This document shows positions 12,481 to 24,401 of a stretch of DNA of 64,000 bases, in pieces. Positions within the stretch are counted from its first letter, which is position 1; each line of letters starts with the position of its first letter. Under the pieces are notes generated by a model. The model made no database searches. It saw only the letters and a list, made by a program, of their open reading frames with translations, and was not told the DNA's origin. Source of the DNA: Paguma larvata (lineage: Eukaryota; Chordata; Mammalia; Carnivora; Viverridae); contig CM057826.1 in the NCBI GenBank assembly GCA_030068075.1, positions 97,329,804 through 97,393,803 of the forward strand. Direction: 5' to 3'. A program made the translations under genes and the position numbers.

Positions 12481-14372
12481 GACTGTGTTTAGTTACAAGC
12501 CACAGAACTCTGAATATATTTTCTTAACCAAGTAAAGGATTCATTTTACCAATAACAAGAAGACCAGCATGAGAGTACAGGAGTTTCACACTGACAATTT
12601 CCTTCTTCCCCTCTACTATACTCTAAGGCATTGTCACTAACCCGGTTGCTCCATGGTTGCAATATGACTGCTCCCCTTCCAGTCTCCTATCCACATTCTA
12701 GGCAGAAAGAAGAAAAAAAGGAAAAGATAAAGCAAATGGTTTCCACATTAGAAATGCAAAACCTTTCTCAGAAATCTCTAGCAACTGGCTGCTTATGTCT
12801 CAGTGGCCAGAACTGTGGTACAAGGCAACTCCTAACTGAAGGGATGTCTGAAAAGGCTAGCGTTTTGCCTGGGCGCATTGTCACCACAAGCAAAATCAGG
12901 GTTCTGTTTCTAAAGGAAGGAGGAGGAATGAGTATTGAAACAGCAATTAGCAAGCTCTACACACTATGTATAGCAATATCTATACACTATTGTTGCAGGT
13001 TCCAGAACAGAGCGTTGTCTTAGAAAACGTGATGACTTTTTAGAAGGTGGATTTGACATTGGCATTCAAAAAATTTGTAAAGATGGAGAAAAAGGTCCGG
13101 AAGAGTGGATGGAAACTGTTGAAAGTAAACCTAGGAGTGAAGTGTGCTCGTAGACGATAGTCCTAGATCTAGCAATGGAAACAGAGAAGCTAATAGTCAT
13201 TTCTAAGGAACAGTGAACAAGATTTTCTAATAATCACCCAAAAATGCATGGTCCATATGGAAGGTGCTGGCAAGCTGATGTCTTGGTTTCCTCTCTCCCT
13301 CCCTATTTTTTTTTTTACATAAAGTTAGTACTTGGGGTGTATAGTAGAAAACTTATTAAAGGGAGAAATTAACAAAGAAAAATCCTAGAATGAGACGTGT
13401 TGAGGCAATTACAAATCCTGGAGTATTATTACCTTTTAAAGTAATAAGCACCCAAGGTATGGAAAAGGAAATGAGTTGTATTCAAAGTTATGGATTCTCA
13501 TATGAATGTACTCCTTCTTGGGAATGTAAGTAAGTACTGCTCTCCAGGATGACTCTCTAAATACGACACAGAGCAGATTATTACAACAGATTAGAATATA
13601 AAATACATTTGTGATTAAAAAGCAAGATGAACCAGATCTGAAAACAAATTATGTTTCTTTTGATGACTAATTCTAAACAACGAAGCATTCTGCCTATTTG
13701 TAAGAAGGGAGGTAGAAGGAAAAGAGTACAAGGAAAGAATTCCACAGACTTTTGTGTCGTTTTATCTACTAGTTAGTGCTAACAAATAGAACAAGATCAT
13801 TTTACAACTAGAAAATTATTGCAATTTGAAAATTTATCACTTAAAAATCTTAGTAAGTCCCAGTCATTTCTCAAGGCAGTGAAGACTCAGAAAAATTTAG
13901 GAATTAGTCTGGAACTCAAGGGGATGACAGTGTTGTGGGATGCAGGTCGTTAGAGGCACAAATCGGGAGGGCTGAGAGGAAGGAGGGACTAATTCTCTCT
14001 GAGGGCTGGAGCATGCCTGTGCTTTGACATTTTATGATTCTGCAGTGGCATAAATAGGATTCGACTTTTACCCTGGAAGAAGCATTTACACAACTTAACT
14101 ATCTTAGGGCCCAGGGGGAGGACCTGACATTGCCCCAAATTGAAGGGTTTTCATCCTTAGCATCCCATAGTTCCTTCTCGGCACTGGGGAAGGAGCCAAG
14201 GAAAAACTTTCAGGGATGGGTAGAATGGAGAGACTGGATTAGTCATATTTGTAGTGTTAGATTCTGTAATTACTGAGATTCTTCACATCGGACTCATATT
14301 TATCTGAACTTCCAAGGTTGAAGGTAATTTATTTTTATCTTATATACACTTGCTTTTCTTAGTGCATTAATT

Positions 14373-14555
14373 AAAGGTCAGCCAACTTCAGCTCAGGTTA
14401 TAATCTCGTGGTTTTGAGTTCAAGTCCCACACTGGGCTGCGTGCTGTCCGTAGAGCCAGTTTAGGATTCTCTGTCCCCCTCTCTCTCTCTGCCCCTACCC
14501 CACTCATCGGCTCTCTGTCTGTGTCTCTCAAAAATAAACATTTTAAAAATAAATA
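14373..14555 (+). mobile_element. CAN-SINE, 5'-truncated
   Basis: It lacks the first ~30 bases of the head. It then reads acttcagctcaggttataat through the CT-rich region to aaaataaacattttaaaaat. It abuts the next SINE tail to tail. Confidence 0.85.
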
Positions 14556-14724
14556 AAGTTCATTTATTTTGAGAGAGAGAGTGCAGGGGAGGGGCAGAGA
14601 GAGTAGGAGAGAGAATCTCTGTACTCAGTTCAACACAGGGCTCAATCCCACAAACCTTGAGATCATGACCTGAGCCAAAATCAAGAGTTGGACACTTAAC
14701 TGACTGAGCCATCCAGGCACTCTT
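14556..14724 (-). mobile_element. CAN-SINE, inverted partner
   Basis: It is in reverse orientation: gagagagagagtgcagggga, ccttgagatcatgacctgag, and the head complement ctgactgagccatccaggca. Its tail meets the tail of the preceding SINE. Confidence 0.88.
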
Positions 14725-17179
14725 TGAAAGAAAATATTTTATGTCAAAGAAATGCCATTCTGTTTCTTGTTCTCTCATCAGCAAATCGACCTGCTGGTTC
14801 AAGAATCCTCTACTGTAGCTTCTAGAATATTTTTCTCCACATATGTTTGTCAGTTTCTTCTCCCAGATAGTGAATGCCTTGAGGTTAGCATTTGGCTTAT
14901 AAGACATCGTCCTCTGGCTCCCACGCAGTGCAGTTACATAGGAAGCACTTCGAGTAGTTTGGTAAGTGAAGCCTTTGGGGAGGCTTCCCCAAGTCTGAGT
15001 CTTTGCAGTTGCTTACACTCATTTCCCTGTGTCATAAAGCTGCATGCCCAAAGTATAAACCAGGGTTAACTCTGCTAGAGGCATTAGGTATCTTGGGTAG
15101 GAACTTAAAGAGTCCAAAGAAAGGCTTCAAGAGAATTCTTTAGCACTCAAAAGGAAGGGGATACCAAATCTAATTTTGTCTGAATGTCTGCTGTTTGAAA
15201 GACAATATGAATTTTTACTTTATTAATGTAAGTATTTGAATAGCTAAGTCAGCCACAGTGCGCAAAAATGTAAGTTGAAGGGTATACAGTTAAAAGTTTC
15301 CTCTCCATCCAGGGAACCTTACACCCACAGGGCACTGTCTATAAATTAGGATGGCAATGCTCCATCCTGAAATGGTAACTTGACTCCTGGATTCCCAAGC
15401 CTTCCTCTGCCAGCCATGCAGTCTTCCTCCTCAGAGGCAACCAGTACTACCAGATTCTTATATTTCCTTCCAGAGACAGGCTATGGGTACAAGTACATGA
15501 TGAAATAAATGTAGGTATGTACTTTCCTAGGATGCTTTTAGTGAGCAGAATCAATAGAAAAATCAACGTGAAGCAGGGCAATGAGAAGATCTGAAACTAA
15601 AAAGTGTGAGGGGAAAACTGGTATCCAGGATGAAAAGCGATCGCTCATCAGAAGACAGAAATAGAGCAGGAATTTCCTCCACATAAAAATAAAGGGTGAA
15701 ATCACAGATGCCCCTTCCCATTAGGATAGGCATTTCCATGAGACTAATGGACATTTGCCCAAAGAATCATGGGGGAACTTGCGGTTGTGGAATAACTGAG
15801 AGAAATTCTCATGTCCCTCCTTCCTAAGATATTGTTTGCTAGAATGTGGGCATGCTCTACTCCATGGCGACACATTCCTTCCACAGCATTGATCAATGGG
15901 CATTTCCAGAGCCCTCCCACATTCATTCAAATTATTTCAGTGTAAGATGACTGAATTCCACCTTCCAGGTCAAGGGCATACGGCACACATAGGCTAAGGA
16001 TTCCATAACAGGATGAAGCATGGGGGTCCATGCTTTCTGAAAAGCAAAACTCTAGTTATTGCTATGTCTCAACTAAACCGCCTTCCTCACCACAGTTGTT
16101 CCTGGCAGCTTAATGATGTGAAGTTGGCCTATGCTGGATTAGGAAAGGGAAAGTCAACCAGTTATTCCTTCTTTCAGGTAACATCAAAATTCTGCTTGGA
16201 ATCAGGGAGGAAGAGCAAGCTAGAGCATCAGACTTGTCCGATAAATTCCCATGTGATTAATGGATCCCAACAATAGATAAGGCACCAGGCAAATTTATGA
16301 TTTTCCAGATTCTGTTAGAAATATAAAATACCTACCTAACAGAAAGGTGGCTACCAGCACAGGAAACAGTCACTGAGTAAAACATAGACAATTGTGATAA
16401 ATATCAAAGAAGTGAGGAATTTTCTTCCAGCTCTGGTAGAAAGTTTCACCTGTAAGTGTCCATCAAGCTTCCAGTAGGTGAGGTTCTCTCTACCTCTTAT
16501 GCCATACAATCTCGGGACAGTCTGGCTAATATATCCAAAGAAAGGTATCAAAGAAAAAAGGCAGGTGACTGCTCAGGTAGATTTCATGGGAGAGGAGTAG
16601 CTGGTGGGGCTGTAGTGACTCAGGATTTGGTCTGTGGGTTTCGACAGTCACGTGTTCCATTTCACAAAAATACTCAGTTAATCACTCTTAGGGGAAATGG
16701 TTCTGTCACAAGAGTTACCTATAGACATGAATGTCAAGACCAATCTATTTATTTACAAAAGGTAGAAATACATTTCCTAATGACCAGACTGATCCTGTCC
16801 ACTGACAGTAGACTTTACATTTCAAAATGTTGGAGAACTTATAGAACGTTCTTGACTGAATATGCAATCAGGGCCAAAGATTAGACCTTGAAGGATAACT
16901 TAAAGCACCATCCATGACCCCTTAATATTCCTGCTGAATAGCATACAAAACAAAACAAAAAAAAACCAAAATATAAAGCTGGTGTATTTCCCCTTTGGAA
17001 AGAGCAGTAACTAACATCTTCAAATACTTACAACCGAGTTCCTTTCTTCATCTACCATACCCATGTTATTAGATGTGTTCCAATGATAAGACTTGATTAG
17101 ATGGTGGAGTCTGGTTTCCTTGACTTGTTGAATATTTCTCAAATATCCTCCGTTACTCTTTTTTATAACAATGTGCAGA

Positions 17180-17460
17180 GTAGCATTTTTTTTGGTAATT
17201 TTTAATATTTTTAAACTTATTGTAAAATTACATACCTTAAAATTCACTTGAGTTCTAAGAGTTTTGACAAATACATAGTTGTGTAACCACCACCACAATC
17301 AAGGTACAAAACAGTTCTTCACTCCCCTCTCCCAAAAATACTACCTTGAGTTATACTTTTAAGATAGTTCCTTCCACCGATGGCTCACCTCACTTATTAT
17401 GTACTAATTCTTACCGCTTTTGATGACTGATGGTCATATTTTCTGGCATTAGCTACCCAT
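17180..17460 (-). repeat. L1M LINE 3' fragment
   Basis: ttgtgtaaccaccaccacaa, caaggtacaaaacagttctt and ttgatgactgatggtcatat are typical of antisense L1M 3' regions. Confidence 0.65.
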
Positions 17461-17887
17461 TCTAAGGTCTACCTAACCAAATACGCTGTTATTCCCCAGA
17501 AAGAGACAAAATGAAGCTTTCTAACATGATGTGTATGTTTGCTTAGCTAGGAGTAGGTCTATCAAGTTTACTTGATCTATGACCATAAAAGAAAAAAAAA
17601 AGAAAAAAAATTAACATGTATTCTTCAGACATTTCCCCTGAAAGTAGGAGAAAAATTTTAACATTCCAGTTAGAGCTCTATCCACAAGAGATTTATTAGC
17701 TCTGAGGGCTGGGAAAGAGAACTGCTAAGTCACAACTCCAATTCATTTCCTTCCTTTAAATGGGTCACGCGGACAGAGATAACCCCAACACTCTAGCAGC
17801 CGTTCCAGGGCTCAAGTAATTGTATTTATTCCTGCTTTCCAGAAACTTGACTTACGCGTTGAACACTTTCCTAAATGAAGCCCACAT

Positions 17888-17905
17888 CTATTTATTTATT
17901 TATTT
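17888..17905. repeat. (TTTA)n simple repeat
   Basis: Four to five TTTA units. Confidence 0.85.
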
Positions 17906-17983
17906 GTCTCACTTCTATTTAATCTATGCAAGTGAGTACCTGAATTTATTGTTGTTATTTTAATAAGGCCTCTTCAAAAAATA

Positions 17984-18013
17984 TGTGTGTGTGTGTTGGG
18001 GGGTGGGGTGGAG
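17984..18013. repeat. (GT)n followed by G-rich tract
   Basis: A GT run passes into ttggggggtggggtggag, which could form a G-quadruplex on this strand. Confidence 0.85.
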
Positions 18014-20007
18014 TGTAATACATGCATACCTAGCATGGACAATTTCAATATTGAAAAACTAAACTTGACTTTACCTTTATAATGTCGTGGCAATATTTAG
18101 GAATTTAAAAATATATTATGTGAGTTCAATTGACTATTTCACAGGTAGATAGGTCTCATTACCAATTAATATTTTCTGGCCCCCTAGAAGACTCAGCTCA
18201 TGCTGCAGGTTGACGGATTACTTTTTATAACAAAATGGGAGGAACTGGGGTTTATAAATTAAATAAGGGCCACAAGGGCATCCGGAAGGCCCTAGCTGGT
18301 GTCTTGCTACCAGGTATCTGATTACCTTTTCTCGTCACTCCCACTAATCCAGGGAATGACATGGCTGACCATTCGCTTCTTTAGAACATATTGCCCTAGC
18401 TACTAGCTGCATACAGAGACCCTTCTATTCTTGCCAATTACAGCAAAATAAGACGGACTCATTATTTGTCAAATATATGCAAATGAAGAACTTAGCAATA
18501 CAACTACATATATATTAAGACACTGGGGTTCAATCATTAGAATGTTTAATTCCAAGATTCAAAGTCTCCCTTTGTTATCAAAAATTCATGAAGAACCAGG
18601 TGATCCAATAAAATCCCACTTTGGAGGAATGTTCTAACAAGAACGTCTTGTATGGACAGAGAGGGATGAGTCATTAATCCATGCATCTCCCATCCTGCCT
18701 TCCTGTTACCTTCCCACAACTTCCTGCCCTTTGTTTCTCTGAGCACCGCTCCTTATTCCGAAATGTCTCCTCAACTCCCACCTCCTCCCTGCTTCCACCT
18801 TTGTTGAGAGCAGAGCTCCAGGATAGACCACGTAAGAGAGTGCCACTCTCTCAGATTAAAAGGGAACCCAGTGTCTCCAATAGCAAAATGTAACATTTTC
18901 CAGTGAAACGTGGAAATCTTCAAGGAATAAAGAATACAAGAGAATATTCCTTCATGAATTTCAGGATCAACAAAAATGAGTGTTATGGAGGCAAGATAGT
19001 AGATCTGACTCTGGCATGCTGACTCACCATGACTTCTGATAGCATTTACTGGAATGACCTTCGATTTGAATGAGAACCACAAAATACCAGTAATTTTATC
19101 TGGGGAATATTTATATTTTGGTGCAGTAGGTGAATTCCTGATTAAAGGGCATTATTAGAAGAATTTTTCCCCCCCAAACTAAATGTAGTTTCATCTTAGG
19201 CCTTGCATTTCTAATTGGTCCTTATGGTTCAGCAGATTTTATTTTTGTTTTAAAATCTTTTCATTCCCTATTTCCTCTTAACTAACTCTTGTGGGTAATC
19301 CCTGTTAAAGAAGAAATCTTGAGTCCCAGATGCCTCTAACACAGATCGACCCAGTATATTCCTCCTCAAGCTATGTGCTTCCTGACTCAAGACCTATTTG
19401 CTTTGGTGGTTGAATATACAAGGAAGACAGTCAAGAACGTTCTCTGACCATAGCAATGAAAATGTATCATTATTCTAAGCCCGCATCCTTACACCCTTAC
19501 CATATGAAAAGTGGACTGTGACTAACTTTCCAAACATCTCCTTTCAGTGGAACACTGCAGGGTGACTACCTACTCTTGGTCTGTGTTTCATAGTCTAGAT
19601 CCAAGGGTCTGTCTTTGTATCTACTACATCCTGTTGGACTTTTCAGGTATCTGTTTTCTGAGTGGGTTGTAGAACTTTGTGGCACTTTGAGGATGGCTCT
19701 CTAGCATTATTTTTCCATATTTCCCATCATGGATATAGCCAGGGTTTAGGGTTTACGATGATGTGAGGGTCAGTTCAGAGAACGGAGCTCTTGAAAACTG
19801 AGGGGGGTAAACAACAATGCACTCAAGGTGTATATATTGAGTTCTTCCCACACTAGCTGCTTAAGAGTTTATGAGAATGCTCATGCTCTGATTAGGGACG
19901 TTTCAAAAAGTCACCTGCAGTCTAAATAAACTGAGATAAAATGATATACTTAAAAGTTCTACGTGGAGACTTTAAAAACAAGAACTTTTCATTCCTTCTC
20001 TCATCCC

Positions 20008-20120
20008 ATAGCAGTTTACTGAGCCCCTGCTCTGCACCAAGCACCATGCTGGGCAATGGAAATGCAGCAATGAACAAAAGAGACCCAGTCCGTGCCCTTA
20101 CAGTCAGCAGGAGTCCCAAG
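20008..20120 (-). repeat. L2-type LINE 3' fragment
   Basis: It carries tactgagcccctgctctgca, caatgaacaaaagagaccca and gtgcccttacagtcagcagg. Confidence 0.55.
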
Positions 20121-20639
20121 AGTCAGTTTGCCGGTATTGACTCAGCCATGTCCTAGTATCTGAGACTTAGGGTTTGGCAAACAAGTCCTCCCGTCCCTGG
20201 GAAGGTGACTTCTGATCTTATACCAGGGGCAATTCTTGAGTGTCCCACTGACTGGCTAAAATAGCTTAGGAGTCCACCCAATCCCTTGTGTCCGCACTCA
20301 CGTAGGCTCAGGGTTATCTCCATAATAGAACAGTGAGCCACAGAGAAGAGATGGGAGAATATTCTCAAATTAGAAGGTTGATCTCCACCTGAGTGAATAC
20401 ACACTTTTTGGCCTCATCCACTGGCCTCTTTCAGCCTGGTTGACGTTCACTGCTGTGACAAGATCAACTTAGCGCAGATCGGTCAAGTCTTAATTTTTAT
20501 GTGCGAAGCACAGACCCAAATGCAGACAAGAGCTTCGGCTCGGATAAGAGAGATGCTGTCAGTCAGCATCTATCTACTGACCCCAGCAGCTGTCTTCCCC
20601 TCCTGTCCACTCTTTCTTATCCCCAAAGAGCACCACACT

Positions 20640-20825
20640 GTCTGTGTTTAACACACTTTCACATACATACTCTATTTTAAGTTTCCAACAACCCAGTGGG
20701 GGTATCCCAACCTACGCCTCAGAGATGAGAAAACTAAGCCCCTAGATTAGCTTGCTCAGTTTCTCCCAGGTGTTAACACAAAGAATTCAAACCCAGATAC
20801 CCTCAGCCTCCAAAGCAAGGCTCCC
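20640..20825 (-). repeat. MIR SINE
   Basis: The antisense MIR is traceable from ttcacatacatactctattt through gatgagaaaactaagcccct to gaattcaaacccagatacc. Its last part is inside the left arm of the inverted duplication described next. Confidence 0.7.
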
Positions 20826-20873
20826 AATTATCCCAGAGGTTCTACTTTACAATTTTGGTTCTTCTTTTTTGAA
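20759..20873 (+). repeat. Left arm of a ~115-bp inverted duplication
   Basis: It matches the reverse complement of 22179-22294 at about 90% by eye: roughly eleven mismatches and one short indel, including a 40-base stretch with no differences. It is contiguous with MIR sequence on its left. Confidence 0.9.
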
Positions 20874-22023
20874 TACTGTCTTGCTCATCCCAGTGGGGAA
20901 CAGTCTTACAACGTGCCAGTTTTTTGGGAGAAGTCACAGGTTACTGGCCGGGGGAGGACCCGCAACCCCAATGCCCTCTGTCCTTGGCCAAGATCACTCC
21001 TGCTCTCTTATGTCTCTTGCCTCCTGCATGGGAATCCCTATCTGCCATGGATGTCTGTGGACCTATTTTTAGAAATAGAGAGGAGTACGTTGGTGGCACA
21101 CAGTGAGATTTTCTAGGAGTTTGTTAATATTTTTGCAGAGGCCGCTGGGAGTTTTAACTTGACTGATTTCAAGATAAATTACTTCCTGAGGATGACATCC
21201 TTTCCCTGCTCTTCCCTTCAACCCTCCCCATCCCCAATGAGTTTGCTTTTTTGTTTTTCTTTTACACCCTAGGGCTTCTCCTAAGCACCCTGTGCTCAGA
21301 AGACAGGGATATTAATAACTAGCAGCAGCTACAGCTGATTTAACTCTCAAGAATACCGAGAGGAAGATCTAGTTCTCCTTGACTTCTGTAGGGGTTGGTA
21401 GTGTCCCTTAAGACCTTTTTGCAGATGGGACTGCTGTTTTAAAGATCTAGAAAAAATGTCCATGGATGGCCCTCAATGCCTTTTTAAAGCTCCTGAGTTA
21501 ATGATTTTATTCTAGAACAGACACACTACTATTTTAGGGGTGGGGTGTGTATATACACAAGCCAGAAACTGGGGGAGATTTTTATCATATTAAAATAGAG
21601 ACGAAATTAAAATGTACATAGGTAAAGGCTCTGCATTTGGGGTACACGAATCTGCCATTGATGTTAAAGAACACATCATCTCTGTTCAGTGAATAAAATA
21701 AAAATGCAAACACTGAAAGTAAATATGCTTTTGAGATTAGTATTGCATTAGAAATATACCATAAAGTGACTCAATTAGTAGACTATGTCACAACTGAAAA
21801 CAAAAATATTAAACAAAGGCAATAATGATTATATACACCAAAATACCTTTTGTTTCAAAATTAGTGATAACATTCATTTCCAACTAAGCACCTTCTAGTA
21901 TAAGATATAACACATGGTATAAAGATACCAGACATCATTAGTCACACATTTTCTAATACCATCTTAACAATAAAATACACAAAAAATTCAGTAAGTTCTG
22001 ACCCTTGTTCTGATATGTCTCTC

Positions 22024-22049
22024 ATCCCCCCCCTTTTTTTTTTTTTTTT
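22024..22049. repeat. C-run followed by T-run
   Basis: A run of about eight C then about sixteen T. It is a homopolymer tract with no clear element attached. Confidence 0.8.
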
Positions 22050-22178
22050 ACTAATTCTCCAATCAAGCTCTCTAATATGAAATAGGAATCATTGCCTCTT
22101 TCATTGCCTCTTTAAACCAGATCAGAATAAAACAGACAGAACCAGTGTGCACTTGGATGGGCTCAACCATGGTCTTCT

Positions 22179-22294
22179 TTCAAAAAAGAAGAACTGAAGT
22201 CGTAAAGTAGCTGCCTCTGGGATAACTGGGAGCCTTGCTTTGGAGGCTGAGGGTATCTGGGTTTGAATTCTTCGTATTAGCACCTGGGAGAAAC
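22179..22294 (-). repeat. Right arm of a ~115-bp inverted duplication
   Basis: It is the reverse complement of 20759-20873, with a spacer of about 1.3 kb. MIR sequence does not continue beyond the arm here, which suggests this arm is the derived copy. Confidence 0.9.
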
Positions 22295-24401
22295 AGAGCT
22301 TAGGTCCAGTCCAAGTAGCCTTTTGGCAAATACAATCTTCTCTCCACAGAGGGTATACAACCAACCATAGCCAAAATACATCCAGAGAAATGTGCTGCCA
22401 TTTTTCCCTCTCTGTTTCAATAGGACACATTAACCTAGTCTGGAAGCCAATTATTTTTACAGGAGCAACAAGGTCTCATACCCGGGCTCAACAAGCCCTT
22501 TATAACTGCTTGTGAACTGGGGGATCAGGACCTACTGAAGTGCAAGGGGAGACCTAGTAAATGTGGAAAACCATCCCAAGAGCGTCTGCCCTCATCATCC
22601 TCGCTTACGTCCTGACAATAGCAGAGCAGCATTCCCCAACCTCCTAAAGCTGGATACCTCATTCTCCTGCTGCTCTCTTTACCTCAGACAGGTCCTCGAG
22701 TCAGCAGTGATAGAACCTTGCATTTTGTTAAGAATTTTAGGAAGAAGTGGAAGGATGGGACACATAGATCTGGGCTTTCCTTCTGCTAAACAAGCAAGCT
22801 CTTGTTCTTCATCCAAAGCCCCAAATCCACAGAAAGAGTACAAACCAGGGCTATCTTTCCACCTCATAAACACAAAGCAAAGATTAATACACATTATTTT
22901 TTTTTTCAGTTTTCTGACGATTTAACATAATAGTATTAAGAAATGCCCGAATAGTCATATAATAAAGGCACTTGTTTTTTCTCTCAATTAGACTGTCTGT
23001 ATATGGAATTGGTAACCCAGTATAAAAAGGCCCATTTTTCCTTTAATTGTGCTGCAGTTTTCAAACCTCCCATGAAGACATACGTGTGATTTGGGGAAGA
23101 TCCGGGTATGTGCAGAAACTGCATTTGCCTCACCAAGGACTGAAGAAAACTCTCAGCTGTTGGCCCTCTTACCCCTGGGTCCCTCACCCTATACTGCTCA
23201 GCATGTAGCCATTCCCAAAGGGCCAGGGCTCTGAGTTAATCGGGACCCTATCCCAGCTCTGTCTCCAGTGGTCCGGTCCCAGGCCAGACTGCATACCTGG
23301 CCAGGGTGACTGGCTCTGTGAAAGCCTCTGTTGAGCAAAGAGGACCAATCCCATTCAAGCTTAGAGGATTTGGGTATAAAGGGCCCTCAACGGAAACACA
23401 GAGTCAACCGCTTGGTTCTTTTTGCCACTACCCATATGAGGAGTAAAGAAAAATGGCAAGGAGACATGGGAAAGGAAGCCCAGCCTTGGTTTAGACTCCA
23501 GCCCACAGGCTCTTGCACACATACCTGATGTAGTCACCAGGATGCAGTAACTGGCTCTGCAAGGAAAGGTCATGTGCCTCAGGAGTCCCGAAAGCCAAGC
23601 TCTACTCTGACACCTGTGTGAAGGAGGAGACACAAGTGCAGTCTTAGCGAGTCACGGTCTTGGAATTTTTCACCTGAGGTGGCTTCAGGTGGAAGATTAA
23701 AATGCGTAAATTGCCAATATGACTTTGTAACGTTGGGTTATAGGCCCTTCTTAATCACGGCGCTCTCATCCACTTGATGTACCCCAGCAGGACACCTTGC
23801 TCGGAGTGCGTGACTCAGAAAATCTGAGATCCAATGAAGCAGGAAAGTCTCTTCACCTGTGTGGGCTTGTATTCTCCCCCTCCTCCAGCAGCAAAGGCCC
23901 CAAAGACAGGGAGGAGCAGGGGAAATTGGTTCCCTCAGAACAGAAACAACCCCAAAAGACATTTAAGTCACCCCCGGCAGATGCATTTCTTTCTTAGGCT
24001 GAAAAACCCACAGTAGAACACATTCCAGTTCTGACTCCTATACTGGGGGGGGATAGGCCTGAGTGTGTCATTTGTACCCTCATCTTAAATGGGCGCAGTG
24101 GCTGGCTGGGTTCTCAGGTTGCTTCCCACGCCTCCCAACCCTCAGCTGGTGTTCTGCGACCCTGGATTTACACTGGAGCTCTAGGGTCGCAATCCGAGAG
24201 GCCAGTGCTTTCCCATTAGTAATGGGTATGTAAGAGGGAAAAAAACAGATACTTTGAGCGGCCCTAGGATCCGTGAGGGTCAGTATTAAACAAACATCAC
24301 TCTTTGCAAATTAGTACTGATCATCTAGCCAAAACCCTTAAGGGGAAAAGGGTCTCTCTAAAAAAAAAAAAAAACAACAGTAAGTTTCTTTTTCTTTGAA
24401 G
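22295..24401. other. Non-coding DNA upstream of ZNF366 exon 2
   Basis: No recognised transposon or protein is present. A TATA-like element lies at 23021 and an A-run at 24361-24374 precedes the exon 2 acceptor. Confidence 0.5.
23021..23030 (+). promoter_or_regulatory. TATA-box-like element upstream of ZNF366 exon 2
   Basis: TATAAAAAGG matches the TATA consensus well. It is followed about 75 bases later by a donor-like CCGG|gtatgt (about 23104-23110). It could mark an alternative first exon that splices to 24402, but no other promoter evidence is visible. Confidence 0.2.

Larger units (their letters stand above)
14725..20640. other. Non-coding DNA
   Basis: No exon with recognisable protein was found, despite open frames such as 16456-16884 (142 codons). 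An antisense L1M fragment (17180-17460), simple repeats near 17888 and 17984, and an L2-like piece (20008-20120) are listed separately. Confidence 0.55.

Noticed and set aside
12631..13023. 130-codon open frame
   Set aside because: No similarity recognised; composition matches the flanking non-coding DNA.
16456..16884. 142-codon open frame
   Set aside because: No recognisable domain, no splice signals of note, no Kozak context, and AT-rich unbiased codons. Most likely chance.
20752..21072. 106-codon frame sharing a peptide with a minus-strand frame at 22122-22430
   Set aside because: The shared peptide (FSQVL..RIQTQIPSASKARLP) comes from the inverted DNA duplication and MIR sequence, not from two related genes.
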